From Paraliobacillus salinarum (GTDB lineage Bacteria; Bacillota; Bacilli; Bacillales; Amphibacillaceae), in contig NZ_JACEFA010000004.1 of assembly GCF_014083865.1 (NCBI RefSeq), positions 1-64,000 of the forward strand: a stretch of 64,000 bases of DNA. Reading direction: 5' to 3'. The notes under the pieces are model-generated. The model was not told the origin of the DNA and did not search any database. It saw only the letters and a list, made by a program, of their open reading frames with translations. A program made the translations under genes and the position numbers. This document shows positions 36,381 through 45,807 of the stretch, in pieces; the first letter of the stretch is position 1; every line of letters starts with the position of its first letter.

Positions 36381-37892
36381 TTATTTGTTTTGTAAATGTT
36401 GCTCTCGATACTGTGTCGGTGTCATCTTATAATGCTTTTTGAATATTTTTGTAAAATATTTACTATCGTTATATCCAACTAATTTCGTAACTTCCTTCAC
36501 ATTAATTGATGTGTGCAATAAATAGTCAGCCGCTTTTTTTATACGTAGATCCGTTAATAGTTCAACATAAGACTTGCCAGTTTTCCTTCGTATGACAACA
36601 CTTAAATAATTCGGATGCACTGGAATCTTTTCTGCAACCTCTTTGAGTGATAAGGGTTCTCCAAGATGGCTTTGCATGTATATGATGGAATCCTCCACGT
36701 AATTAGAACGCTTTTGATAACAATCTGTAAAGTTTTTGGAAATTACAGATAATAATGAAAACAATGCTTCCTTCGGTTGTTGAAACCATCTATGAAATGG
36801 AGGGATAGAATCATAATTATCCATACTTTCCTTTTGTCCATATTGATGAATAAAACGAATACTTTCCATATATAAGTGCTGTACATAAAATTGAATCGAT
36901 TCAGGGGTGGACTCCGGGTGATCGATTAACCAATCAACAAACTGATTCGTCCATTGTTTAAGTTTTTGCTCATCACTAGCTTTCACGCAATCAATTAAAT
37001 CGTTTTTGTGATCTGTCATGTTTTCTGTAAAAGGAATTCCCTTTCGTCCTATAATATCGTTCTCCGTTAACATTCGATTGTCTGTTAAAATCCATTGATA
37101 TGGTATGAATGAAACCACCTGTTTATACAGGTTAGCTAGTTCATTAAGGGAGCTGACAGCAGAACTCATAATAATCGGCTTGCCATAAATCTCTTTTATT
37201 TTTCTAGAAGCAATTTGTATCAGGTAATCATCTTTTAAGTATTTGTCCCGTTTGAGCAAAACTAATGTATGATTTTGATAGCTGAACCATTTCCCATTGA
37301 TATAACTGTTCCATATTTCCTCATTTAGTTGAATGTCATGTGCATTTGTAGCTTCATCGATTAACAGTAACTGATACGGACCTTCCTTCAATACGGGAAT
37401 CGACGCAATTAAATGCTCTTGATTAAAAGTTTTTAAGTTTTTACGCAATACTGTTTTTAATTGATCCACTACCGATCTTTCTACTTCAGATTCTTTTAGT
37501 TGATCATATTCTTTCGCTCGCTCTAGACGTTTTTTCGCTCTTTCAACAGCAGCAATAATTTCTTTAGGCGAACTCGTTTTTAATAAATAATCACAAACAT
37601 TTTGACGAATGGCCTCCTGAGTATATTCAAAATCGTCGTAGCCAGTGAGTAGGATCGATTCGATTTGGTGTGGACTTTTTGCAATATATGAAACCAACTC
37701 AAGTCCTGACATTCCTTTCATGCGAATATCTGTAATTAGAATATCGGGACACTCTTTGTCTAGCTGCTTAATCACTTCTTCCGCTGAAGCAACTGGTTCT
37801 AGCAACGTAAATCCTAACTCTTTCCACGGTATTACATTTGAAATTCCATCTCTAATAATCACTTCATCATCTGCAATTAAAACCTTCATCAT
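36381..37892 (-). CDS. YesN-type AraC response regulator
   Basis: A 503-residue response regulator. The N-terminal receiver domain has the acidic pocket ADDE, the phosphoacceptor Asp55 in LITDIRMKGMSG, the conserved Thr in ILLTGYDDFEY and Lys in YLLKTSSP. The C-terminal AraC domain has two helix-turn-helix units (LSLKEVAEKIPVHPNYLSVVIRRKTG and NVKEVTKLVGYNDSKYFTKIFKKHYKMTPTQYR). The start overlaps the kinase stop (ATGA) and follows AAAGGGAGGG. It likely activates the downstream importer operon in response to the partner kinase. Confidence 0.92.
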   Translation of the reverse strand: MMKVLIADDEVIIRDGISNVIPWKELGFTLLEPVASAEEVIKQLDKECPDILITDIRMKGMSGLELVSYIAKSPHQIESILLTGYDDFEYTQEAIRQNVCDYLLKTSSPKEIIAAVERAKKRLERAKEYDQLKESEVERSVVDQLKTVLRKNLKTFNQEHLIASIPVLKEGPYQLLLIDEATNAHDIQLNEEIWNSYINGKWFSYQNHTLVLLKRDKYLKDDYLIQIASRKIKEIYGKPIIMSSAVSSLNELANLYKQVVSFIPYQWILTDNRMLTENDIIGRKGIPFTENMTDHKNDLIDCVKASDEQKLKQWTNQFVDWLIDHPESTPESIQFYVQHLYMESIRFIHQYGQKESMDNYDSIPPFHRWFQQPKEALFSLLSVISKNFTDCYQKRSNYVEDSIIYMQSHLGEPLSLKEVAEKIPVHPNYLSVVIRRKTGKSYVELLTDLRIKKAADYLLHTSINVKEVTKLVGYNDSKYFTKIFKKHYKMTPTQYREQHLQNK

Positions 37893-39631
37893 TTGATCCC
37901 TCCCTTTATTGGAGTAGAAAAACTGATTACTGTTCCTTTATTCTGTTCACTTTCAATATGCAACCCGGACGATTCACCGAAATGTAGCATTAGTCTTAGA
38001 TTCACATTACGTAGTCCATAATTTTTTCCGACAACTACCTCTGTGTCTTGGTCAGTAATAAATTGATGATTTAGTTCTTCTACTTTCTCTGCTGACATTC
38101 CAATTCCATTATCACTCACTTGAAAAAAGATCGATCCATCACACGCTTCTGCTGTTACATCAATCACACCGTAATGTCCCTCGATAGAGAAAAAACCATG
38201 GTTAATACTGTTTTCTATCAATGGTTGGAGAACAAGCTTTAACATTGTGTGTTGCTTTAGCTCGTCAGGAATATCTACATGAAGTTCAAAGCTGTCTGGA
38301 TATCTAATTTTTAAAATTTCCAGGTAATGAATTAAATTACCTACTTCTTGTTCTACCGTACAATACTCATTACCTTTGTTAAGACTAAATCGTAAAAATT
38401 CACTCAGATGAGAGACTACCTTTACAATGTCATATGATTTCGCACTTAAAGCAATCCAGTGAACAGACGCTAACGTGTTGTACAAGAAGTGTGGATTGAT
38501 TTGTGATTGCAATGCTTGTAAATCTAATGTTCGTTTGTTTGATTCATTCTTTTTCACTTCGTCCATTAAGGTGGCAATTCGTTGATTTAGATTATTATAA
38601 CTTGTAATTAATTCACCTATTTCATTATCCGAATAAGAAACGACTGACTGTATACGATCGCCTGGATTAGATTCTTGAATCGACTTAGTCAATGTTGTCA
38701 GCGGCTTAAATACTTTTGATATAAAAAAGATGACTAAACCAGTAATAAGTAAAACTGCTAAAGCAACAAAATAGGTGGTCAACGATAGAACATATTGATT
38801 TTGTGAACTATATTCCTTGAACGGGATAATTTCTATTAACTTCCAATTAACTGAGGAAATCTTTCTTGTAAACACTGTTGCTTTATCGTTACCAAAAGTG
38901 TGAACAAAACGTTGATTATTTCCCCAATCTTTAACAGACTGACTCAATGTTTCCCTATCTATTTCAATTGGAGCTTGATTTGTGTTTTGTGCCAGTAATT
39001 GCTCCTCATTCATAATTAATACGAGCCCACTCCACTCTAGGTCAATGGAGTCTAAATACTCTGTTATCACTTCTTGACTTAAACTGATTGACAAATAACC
39101 AATTAAATTATAGTTATGCGTGCTACGAATTGGTCTTGTAAGGGTTATCATTTCTTTTCTTCCATCTAACGTTTGATTTTTTTCTTTTACAGACCACCAT
39201 TGCCCCTTTGTTTGATTATTCGTATCGATTTGAATATCTTCCGAAACTAATGAGGTAGAAATGGTTTCGTTTCCATTTATAGGTGTGATCTTAATGTTCT
39301 CAATATATCTTTTCGAAAAGGCTAGATTAGACAAGAATCCATAGATTTCCCTTTGTTGCCCAATAAGATCTTCTTTTTGTCTTAAATAATCTTGAACAGA
39401 TTGATGGCCAATTAAGAAAACAGAGATATTCTCTATATCACTTACAATAAACTCAATCGTATCCTGCAACTGATCAATGGAGCTTTCTCCTGAGATAGCG
39501 GCTCGTTCCTTCGAGACTTGAATCGTCATCATGTAGGCGAACATTCCTAGAAGACATACCGGAATTAAAACAACGACTAAAATGAAAACAGTTAGCTGAT
39601 TTTTTAAAGAACGGCGAAACCATTTTTTCAT
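37889..39631 (-). CDS. YesM-type sensor histidine kinase
   Basis: About 580 residues. A transmembrane helix (about 13-35), a 250-residue extracytoplasmic sensor domain, a second helix (about 290-310), a HAMP domain, then the LytS/YesM-type kinase core with the phosphorylatable histidine near residue 381 in INPHFLYNTLASVHWIAL, N-box NSINHGF and G1 DNGIGMS. The ATG at 39631 is 10 bases from AAGGA; a TTG three codons upstream lies too close to it. First gene of the kinase-regulator-MupG operon. Probably senses an extracellular sugar, directly or through the importer's binding protein. Confidence 0.9.
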   Translation of the reverse strand: MKKWFRRSLKNQLTVFILVVVLIPVCLLGMFAYMMTIQVSKERAAISGESSIDQLQDTIEFIVSDIENISVFLIGHQSVQDYLRQKEDLIGQQREIYGFLSNLAFSKRYIENIKITPINGNETISTSLVSEDIQIDTNNQTKGQWWSVKEKNQTLDGRKEMITLTRPIRSTHNYNLIGYLSISLSQEVITEYLDSIDLEWSGLVLIMNEEQLLAQNTNQAPIEIDRETLSQSVKDWGNNQRFVHTFGNDKATVFTRKISSVNWKLIEIIPFKEYSSQNQYVLSLTTYFVALAVLLITGLVIFFISKVFKPLTTLTKSIQESNPGDRIQSVVSYSDNEIGELITSYNNLNQRIATLMDEVKKNESNKRTLDLQALQSQINPHFLYNTLASVHWIALSAKSYDIVKVVSHLSEFLRFSLNKGNEYCTVEQEVGNLIHYLEILKIRYPDSFELHVDIPDELKQHTMLKLVLQPLIENSINHGFFSIEGHYGVIDVTAEACDGSIFFQVSDNGIGMSAEKVEELNHQFITDQDTEVVVGKNYGLRNVNLRLMLHFGESSGLHIESEQNKGTVISFSTPIKGGIK

Positions 39632-39798
39632 AGCATGCAAATCCTTCTCTCTAAATTAGGTGAAAATTCAACAGCTGTATAAGCTAATCACAGTAATATC
39701 TTGAAATCACATGTCGTTTATCATACACTTCCTAAACGATCCGCTTTATCACTAAAAATCAGCACTTCATTCGTTGTCATGTCTTGCTACTATTTATC

Positions 39799-40521
39799 TT
39801 AATGATTTGTGTCATTGTAGGCTACAACGTAATTATGCTTTTCGGTATGATAATAACCTTCACTATATTCAACGACCTTACCATCTTCATCACTTGAACG
39901 ACGTATTCTTTTTAAAATAGGTGCTCCCGTTTTTATTCTCAAAAAATTACTAATATGAGATGGGGCAACTGCTACAGCAAACTCATCTCGAAAGGTCTCT
40001 AAGCGAATGTTGTATTGTTCTAAAAAACGATACAATGAGCTAATTTGAACATGTTTTAATTCCTCGTCACTTAAAGGTAATAAAACGAAATGATTAAAGT
40101 AAATATATGGCTCTCCATTTAAAGAGTATACCCGTTCAATTTTAATACATTGATCACCAAAGATCGTGTAAAGCTCGGAATCCTTTGGTGGTGTTGCACG
40201 CTGAATCGCTAAAACCTCTTTCGTTATTTGGTGTCCCTCTTCTACCAACACCTCGGTAAAACGTTTCCCTTTAGAGAGTCGAGCGCCAGCAGAATTAGCA
40301 ATTACTTTGGTACCCTTCCCACTTTTTTTCTCCAAATATCCTTCTTGAACTAATTCTTTAATCGCATTTCTTACCGTAATTTTACTGACGTTGAAAGCTG
40401 CTTCTAGCTGAGGTTCAGAAGGAATATTTGTATTTAAGGGATATTCACCATTAAGAATCCGATCCTTGATAATCTCTTTGACTTGTAAATACAATATCCC
40501 TTTATTTCTCTTGATCTCCAT
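39799..40521 (-). CDS. GntR/HutC-family regulator (UTRA domain), copy 1
   Basis: A 240-residue regulator. The N-terminal winged helix is of GntR type (LQVKEIIKDRILNGEYPLNTNIPSEPQL and VSKITVRNAIKELVQEGYLEKKSGKGT) and the C-terminal UTRA domain senses a metabolite. It is the last gene of the amidohydrolase-dgaE-dgaF-kinase operon, 15 bases after the kinase gene, and probably regulates that operon. It is clearly paralogous to the regulator at 45808 (shared PSEP/VxLEAAF-type region, SKGxRF and EEGxxxxKE), so the two units may share ligands or operators. Confidence 0.9.
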   Translation of the reverse strand: MEIKRNKGILYLQVKEIIKDRILNGEYPLNTNIPSEPQLEAAFNVSKITVRNAIKELVQEGYLEKKSGKGTKVIANSAGARLSKGKRFTEVLVEEGHQITKEVLAIQRATPPKDSELYTIFGDQCIKIERVYSLNGEPYIYFNHFVLLPLSDEELKHVQISSLYRFLEQYNIRLETFRDEFAVAVAPSHISNFLRIKTGAPILKRIRRSSDEDGKVVEYSEGYYHTEKHNYVVAYNDTNH

Positions 40522-40536
40522 TATTAATCTCCTAAC

Positions 40537-41550
40537 CTACCGTTTAATATCTTCCACATCTTCTATCATAGCAGATAAGATTTCCGTTTCCGTTGACATT
40601 GGTGTATCTCCAGCAATTGTACAAGCTAGCATACCTGAAGCAACAGCAAAGTCGACTGTGTTTTTTTCTGAGAACCCTGCAAGCTCACCATGGATAATAC
40701 CACTCGCAAAAGCATCCCCAGATCCTATTCGATCATAAACTGAAAAAGAGCGATCATCTGAAAAGAAGAAATTGTTATTTTTATACATATACCCTGTTAA
40801 AGCATGTGTATTATCACTATTAATCTTTCGATGAGTACCTGCTATCGTTTTAATCGCAAACTTTTCCGCTACTTTCGGAATAAGCTCCATTAATTGTTCA
40901 TCTTTTTTTGCTTTATCCGTTTCCATCCCTAGAATAAACATCGCATCTTTTTCATTCATCATGACAATATCAGCTAATGCCAACATATCTTCATAATGAG
41001 GCTTGGCTTGGTCATAACTTCCTTCCCATAAAGAAGGACGATAATTACAATCGAAACAAACAATTCCGCCTCTCTCTTTGACTTTCTGAGCTAACTGCTT
41101 CATGTTCTCACGGACTTGATCAGTCATCGCTAATGTAATGCCACAAAAATGAATCACATCCGCTTGTTCAGAAATTTTATTCATATCATAGTCAGCTGCT
41201 TGCGACGTATTAAAGCTACTTTCTAGACGGTTAGTATAGGTCACACGACTTGGACGTTGAGCAAAGCCATTCTCCAAAAAGAACATTCCCAAGTATTTAC
41301 CGCCCCTAGCAATAAAATCTTTTTGGATTCCTAACCGTTGTAAATAGGAGGTAGCTGCGTCACCTAATGGATTATCGGGAATTTTTGTAACTAGGTATCC
41401 GTTATAACCTAGCTTCGTCATTGCAGAAGCAACATTTACTCCCGTTCCAGAAAAAGAATATTGTAATGTATTTGCTTGCGGTAACAATTCATAACCAGGA
41501 ACTGTCATACGCATCATCACTTCTCCAAATGCAATGATGTTTTTAGGCAT
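40537..41550 (-). CDS. kdgK: PfkB-family sugar kinase, probable 2-dehydro-3-deoxygluconate kinase
   Basis: About 337 residues of the PfkB family. N-terminal IIAFGEVMMRMTVPGYE and the GTGVNVASAMTKLGY substrate loop fit KdgK-type kinases; the C-terminal signature IGSGDAFASGIIHG has the catalytic aspartate. The preceding gene encodes a KDPG aldolase, so the product should be KDPG from KDG. The start is the ATG at 41550, overlapping the aldolase stop by eight bases (ATGCCTAA), so translation is coupled; an in-frame TTG at 41559 is possible. Confidence 0.86.
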   Translation of the reverse strand: MPKNIIAFGEVMMRMTVPGYELLPQANTLQYSFSGTGVNVASAMTKLGYNGYLVTKIPDNPLGDAATSYLQRLGIQKDFIARGGKYLGMFFLENGFAQRPSRVTYTNRLESSFNTSQAADYDMNKISEQADVIHFCGITLAMTDQVRENMKQLAQKVKERGGIVCFDCNYRPSLWEGSYDQAKPHYEDMLALADIVMMNEKDAMFILGMETDKAKKDEQLMELIPKVAEKFAIKTIAGTHRKINSDNTHALTGYMYKNNNFFFSDDRSFSVYDRIGSGDAFASGIIHGELAGFSEKNTVDFAVASGMLACTIAGDTPMSTETEILSAMIEDVEDIKR

Positions 41551-42295
41551 ATTTCTCAACCAACTCTTTTGTCATTGCTAATAAGTTACGCACATCCGCT
41601 TCATTTGTATTACCTGTTTCTTTGTCGATAATTGATGAGTAAACATGCGGAATGATTTTAGGTACTTTTGCTGCTAAAGCAATTTCTAATATAGTTGAAA
41701 AATTATCTAAATCAATGCCACCGGTAGGTTCTAAAGCAAAACCTTCCTCGGCACAAGCCTGCGCAACTGCTCGAAACTCATCCTCATGCTTTAGTCCTTT
41801 CATTGGAAAGTACTTCAATGCATCTCCACCCATATCACGTACCAGGGCGATAGCTGATTTTATTGGTACAATTGCCTTCTCTTCAGAATCAGCACTTGCA
41901 GGACCAGTCGAGATATTTACATAGCCTACTTTACCTGTTGGAGACACAAGTGAATTAATCCAGCTATTCTGTTTATCAAGATTCGCTCGTGTCGCCCCTA
42001 CTGCTGGGAACACTTGATTAATATGACTGCCAGGGTAATACTTAGCAATTTCAGCTACTACAGCAGCCTGTCTATTGTCACCAGCACCAAGGCCAATCGA
42101 AACAGCGTGATCAATAGCCTCACCGTATTCCTTCATTGCTATAACAGCTTCATCAACGGTATCATAATCCTTCGACAAGACACCGACTAAAACATGTCCT
42201 TCTGCAGCATCAAAAACCTGCTTTGCATTTTCAACACTTCCTGCTAGAACGTTTAACGCTACTCGATTTTGATAAAAACGCTTTTCTATATTCAT
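41543..42295 (-). CDS. dgaF: DgaF-type 2-dehydro-3-deoxy-6-phosphogluconate aldolase
   Basis: A 250-residue protein of the KDGP aldolase family typified by Salmonella DgaF, which cleaves KDPG to pyruvate and glyceraldehyde-3-P in D-glucosaminate use. It starts RVALNVLAGSVENAKQVFDAAEGHVLVGVLS-like, with the conserved GLGAGDNRQ, HINQVFPAVGATR, VKYFPMKGLKH-like (LKYFPMKGL) and LEPTGGIDL regions. It differs from classical Eda (about 210 residues). Start ATG after GGAGGAGAG, two bases after the DgaE gene. Function in pathway follows from the kinase next to it. Confidence 0.88.
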   Translation of the reverse strand: MNIEKRFYQNRVALNVLAGSVENAKQVFDAAEGHVLVGVLSKDYDTVDEAVIAMKEYGEAIDHAVSIGLGAGDNRQAAVVAEIAKYYPGSHINQVFPAVGATRANLDKQNSWINSLVSPTGKVGYVNISTGPASADSEEKAIVPIKSAIALVRDMGGDALKYFPMKGLKHEDEFRAVAQACAEEGFALEPTGGIDLDNFSTILEIALAAKVPKIIPHVYSSIIDKETGNTNEADVRNLLAMTKELVEKYA

Positions 42296-42297
42296 GA

Positions 42298-43392
42298 TTA
42301 CTCTCCTCCTAATAAAATAGCTTTCAATCTATCTTTAATTATATGAATCTCGTCATCTTTCAATGGGCGAGGATCAATATCAAAGAAACCTTGTCGCACA
42401 CCGTAATCTCTTGTATAAATAGCAATTTCTCCACTTTTCAGTTTTTCATTCACTTCTGTCGCTGTTACATTGGCTTGTTCAACGTCAATGTATACTCTAC
42501 CTCTGAATATTGCTCTCCCCGCTTCATCTTGAACAATTTTTATCTCGACACCGTTAATAGAATTAAGATCTCGTAGCACTTCCAGACTTTCTTTTTCCTT
42601 TTCACTTTTATCTTGTTTAACAAAAAATTCATCTAATGCTTGAAGCAAACCAAAGGTCGATTCCTTCCCCACCTTCATACTTCTACCTATACAATGCATT
42701 TGAACTTTCAGCCAGTCAATATATTCTTTTTTACCCGCAACAATCCCCGAAGTCGGTCCTTCAATAGCTTTGGAACCACTGTAGATTGCTAAGTCAGAGA
42801 TTTGGACATATTTCTTTAAATCTTCTTCAGCAGCTGCATCGACAATTAGTGGTACATGATTTTCTTGCGCTACCTGCCAAGCCTCTTCAACAGAAATCAT
42901 ATTCTTTTGTACTGCATGATGAGACTTTACATATAATATTGCTGCTGTATGATGATTAATCGCTTCTGCAATATGTGCTGCTTTTCCCTCGTTCGCATAA
43001 CCAACCTCTACTAGCTCCCCACCACCGAGGTGTACCATCGTTTCAACCGGTGCACCGTATTGAACATTATGACCTTTTAGCATGATGATTTCATTTTTAG
43101 GTATTATTTCTTGATGAAGTCTCTCGCTCTTGCGACGCTTCCCTTCCGTAACAATTGCTGCTACAGATAAAGCAATACCACTCGATGCCGAGTTAACTAC
43201 AATTGCTGCTTCTGATTCAAGAAGGTTAGCAATATATTCACCTGCTTTATCAACCAAATCAGCTATTTCCACATAATTCTTTCCACCTGTTTTCATTGCT
43301 TCCATTACCGTGTCAGATGGAGCAGACACACCTAAAATACTCATTCGTCCACTAGCATTGATTACCCGCTTCAATCCGTATTTAGCATTCAA
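42298..43392 (-). CDS. dgaE: DgaE-type PLP-dependent ammonia-lyase (SelA family)
   Basis: About 364 residues of the SelA-like PLP family that includes Salmonella DgaE, D-glucosaminate-6-phosphate ammonia-lyase. Typical parts are YGLKRVINASGRM at the N-terminus, EAAIVVNSASSGIALSVAA, LIVDAAAEEDL (PLP aspartate region) and the Schiff-base lysine in IYSGSKAIEGPTSGI. It would remove water and ammonia from a 2-amino-2-deoxy-aldonate, giving a 2-keto-3-deoxy acid. No ATG fits: TTG at 43392 (weak GGTGA upstream), GTG at 43401 or TTG at 43413 are options. It overlaps the amidohydrolase gene end. Confidence 0.87.
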   Translation of the reverse strand: MNAKYGLKRVINASGRMSILGVSAPSDTVMEAMKTGGKNYVEIADLVDKAGEYIANLLESEAAIVVNSASSGIALSVAAIVTEGKRRKSERLHQEIIPKNEIIMLKGHNVQYGAPVETMVHLGGGELVEVGYANEGKAAHIAEAINHHTAAILYVKSHHAVQKNMISVEEAWQVAQENHVPLIVDAAAEEDLKKYVQISDLAIYSGSKAIEGPTSGIVAGKKEYIDWLKVQMHCIGRSMKVGKESTFGLLQALDEFFVKQDKSEKEKESLEVLRDLNSINGVEIKIVQDEAGRAIFRGRVYIDVEQANVTATEVNEKLKSGEIAIYTRDYGVRQGFFDIDPRPLKDDEIHIIKDRLKAILLGGE

Positions 43393-44485
43393 TGAATTCA
43401 CCGTTAATGACAACTCCTTTTACTTCTATTTGTTTATTATAAAATCGCTCTATCCCTTCAGAATCCGTTAATTTAATTGGTTTTTCTTCAACAGAAAACA
43501 AGGTGAGATTAGCAAGATCTCCGGTCGCAATTCTACCAAGCGCTGGCCTACCCAACCACGTTGCTGCATTCACTGTCACAGCATCAATCACGTCCTTTAA
43601 GGAATAACCCAAACAGAGAAACTTAGTTAGGGTGTCAGCCAAGCTATATACAGGACCTTGCAGACGATTTTTTCGATAAATATCTGTACTTATCGTATCA
43701 AATGGAATGCCATATTTCTTTGCATCCTCTGCTGTTCGAAAGGAAAAGCTCGCATTACCATGTCCTACATCCAAGTGAACTCCTCGCTTCCTTGCTTCTA
43801 ATAAACAAGGAAGTGGTTCTCCAAAGTTATTGAATAGATTATTTCTTTTACCGTGCAAATAATGAGTAATAACGTCTTTTTCTTTAAGCAGTTTAAGAAC
43901 CTCAGATATGTCTGGTGGACCAGATCCAATATGCACCATTAACGGTAATTTTGTAGACTTAGAAAATTTCCTTGCTAGTTCTAACGGCTTTAAGCCATTC
44001 TCTCCAACTACACTATTACTAATTCTCGCCTTTAACCCGACAATAAAGTCTTGATATTTCTTGGCGGTTGTTAGCAATTCTTCTTCGTTTAACCAAGACA
44101 GATCCGACAATTCATCAATGCGTTGTAATCCAATCTTAGAAATATTTAAAAAAGCAAATACATTTGTTTTAGCTGTTTTTGAATATGTATACAGGTCATG
44201 TATCCGGTCAGCACCAGTACTTCCTGCATCAACAATTGTTGTTACACCTAATTTATAACCAATCTCATCAATTTCGTCTCCATATGGGTTAAATTCGGGA
44301 AATGCATGCACATGTAAATCAATCCAACCACTTGAAATATATACTGTTTGATTAAAATCTATGATTCTATCTGCCTTTCCCGTATTTGGTGGTGCAATTT
44401 CTACAATATTATTATTAGCTATTACAAGATCAATTACTTTTTCATCCGTAGTTCTCACATTTCGTAACACAAAACTATCCATCAT
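43382..44485 (-). CDS. Amidohydrolase/deacetylase-family metallohydrolase (EF0837-like)
   Basis: A 367-residue amidohydrolase superfamily enzyme. It has the beta-sandwich N-terminus, metal ligands in WIDLHVHAFPE, the carboxylated-lysine candidate in VGLKARIS, histidines in MVHIG and HYLHGK, and the final aspartate in ISTDIYRKN. The family, typified by E. faecalis EF0837, is found beside DgaE- and DgaF-type genes; annotations such as dihydroorotase or adenine deaminase are unreliable. In this operon a deacetylase for N-acetyl-aminoaldonate is the best guess. The first gene of the operon; ATG after AAAAGGA, with the promoter and a cre-like site upstream. Confidence 0.85.
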   Translation of the reverse strand: MMDSFVLRNVRTTDEKVIDLVIANNNIVEIAPPNTGKADRIIDFNQTVYISSGWIDLHVHAFPEFNPYGDEIDEIGYKLGVTTIVDAGSTGADRIHDLYTYSKTAKTNVFAFLNISKIGLQRIDELSDLSWLNEEELLTTAKKYQDFIVGLKARISNSVVGENGLKPLELARKFSKSTKLPLMVHIGSGPPDISEVLKLLKEKDVITHYLHGKRNNLFNNFGEPLPCLLEARKRGVHLDVGHGNASFSFRTAEDAKKYGIPFDTISTDIYRKNRLQGPVYSLADTLTKFLCLGYSLKDVIDAVTVNAATWLGRPALGRIATGDLANLTLFSVEEKPIKLTDSEGIERFYNKQIEVKGVVINGEFIEC

Positions 44486-44512
44486 GTCATCATTCCTTTT
44501 ATACAGCCTGTT

Positions 44513-44526
44513 TGTAAACGCTTTGT
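44513..44526 (-). promoter_or_regulatory. cre-like site downstream of the amidohydrolase promoter
   Basis: On the minus strand ACAAAGCGTTTACA, matching 12 of 14 positions of the cre consensus, lies between the -10 box and the start codon. It suggests catabolite repression of the aminoaldonate operon. Confidence 0.5.
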
Positions 44527-44544
44527 TTTTCTTGTGTTAAAATT

Positions 44545-44584
44545 AGATTATCACCTAAAATGGCGTTGGTCAAGATAACGTTAT
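44545..44584 (-). promoter_or_regulatory. Promoter and palindrome of the aminoaldonate operon
   Basis: On the minus strand TTGACC (44568-44573), 17 bases and TAATCT (44545-44550) form a sigma-A promoter. The perfect palindrome ATAACGTTAT (44575-44584) is immediately upstream of the -35. A palindrome in the same relative position precedes the importer at 51136, so it is a candidate GntR operator. Confidence 0.55.
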
Positions 44585-44629
44585 AATGTTTATGGTGGTC
44601 AAAATTAAGATAAGTACATTTTTATATGG

Positions 44630-44668
44630 AAAAACGGAGCTAACACATTTACGTTTAGCTCCGCTTTT
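44630..44668 (-). terminator. Terminator after the lactonase gene
   Basis: CGGAGCTAA and TTTAGCTCCG around a 10-base loop, with TTTTT on the minus side and CTTTTTT on the plus side, about 20 bases after the lactonase stop. Confidence 0.85.
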
Positions 44669-44685
44669 TTATTTATTTAACCAAT

Positions 44686-45723
44686 TTATTCTGAGGGAAA
44701 ATCAAATGATTTGAGACATACAGGTGCTTCAATAGAGAATTGATTTCCAGTATATTTAGGTACACCTTCAGCTTGAATTTCCATTGCCACTACAGCGTTT
44801 GTATGTTGATTAGCAACAAGCATAGTCGTTTCATCTGGAGTAATAACAAAATTCCTTGGCCATTTACCTTCTGCGGAAACATTATCAATATAGGTCAGCA
44901 AACCATTGTTGTTAATTTTAAAAACAGAGATACTGTCGTGACCACGATTGGAAGTATATAAAAATGACCGTTCATAAGCAATATGAATATCAGCACCAAA
45001 ATTCTTTCCATTAAATGTTTCATTGAGGACGTTTATTTCTTGGACTAACTCAAGCTTAGAGCAAGTTTCATCATAATTATAAACAGCTATTTGAGAATTG
45101 AATTCATTGACAATATATATTTTTCTGTGTTCACCAAATACAGCAACATGTCTAGGACCTGACTTGGAAGTTGTTGCAAATTCATTAATTAACGTTAATT
45201 TACCCTTATTTAATTCATACAAATATACTTTATCTAATCCCAGGTCCGTAACAATATATCTGGACGTATTAGGAATTTGTATTATCATATGTGGGTGAGA
45301 GCCAGGTAAATAAACGTGTTGATCCGTCAATTTCTCTATTGTCTGATAACTTGCCAATTGATAGACCAACAAAGACCCTCCTGCATAGTTCACAACAAAT
45401 AAATATTGCTCACTTTCGTCAAGTGTAATATAGCAGGGACCTACTATCTCGCCATCCTGTAGATTACCTTTTTCCTCTAACCGAAACATATCTTTAATAA
45501 TATCATAACAAGCCACTTTACCTTGCTTCTCTTCACTGATGACATACAGTGTGTCTTGCTTCCTATTTACGGCTAGATAGGAAGGATTCGCTATACCTTT
45601 TACCGAATTCAATTGTTTGAAAGAACGTGATGTAGTATTGAATGCTAGCACTTGTATTGCATAGTCCTCTTCCAATCCATAAGTGCCCGTATAGATAATA
45701 AATGTATCTTTCTCAGAAACCAT
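44686..45723 (-). CDS. Seven-bladed beta-propeller lactonase (Pgl/YbhE family)
   Basis: A 345-residue protein of the lactonase family related to E. coli 6-phosphogluconolactonase YbhE. Repeated blades have the pattern IYTGTYG, NPSYLAVNRKQDTLYVISE, GPCYITLDESEQYLFVVNYAGGSLLVYQL, GPRHVAVFGEHRKIYIVNE and WPRNFVITPDETTMLVANQ. The conserved GPR/H residues of the active site are present. Cytoplasmic, no signal peptide. Preceded by GGAGGAGAGG. It is the last gene after the importer, YesL and GntR copy 2, and probably opens an aldonolactone formed on oxidation of the imported sugar (inference). Confidence 0.88.
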   Translation of the reverse strand: MVSEKDTFIIYTGTYGLEEDYAIQVLAFNTTSRSFKQLNSVKGIANPSYLAVNRKQDTLYVISEEKQGKVACYDIIKDMFRLEEKGNLQDGEIVGPCYITLDESEQYLFVVNYAGGSLLVYQLASYQTIEKLTDQHVYLPGSHPHMIIQIPNTSRYIVTDLGLDKVYLYELNKGKLTLINEFATTSKSGPRHVAVFGEHRKIYIVNEFNSQIAVYNYDETCSKLELVQEINVLNETFNGKNFGADIHIAYERSFLYTSNRGHDSISVFKINNNGLLTYIDNVSAEGKWPRNFVITPDETTMLVANQHTNAVVAMEIQAEGVPKYTGNQFSIEAPVCLKSFDFPSE

Positions 45724-45807
45724 TTAAAACCTCTCCTCCATTACACTTTTAACCCAAATATTTCATGCGGAAAATAAAAGTACTTACTCTTTTACTAAGC
45801 TACAACA

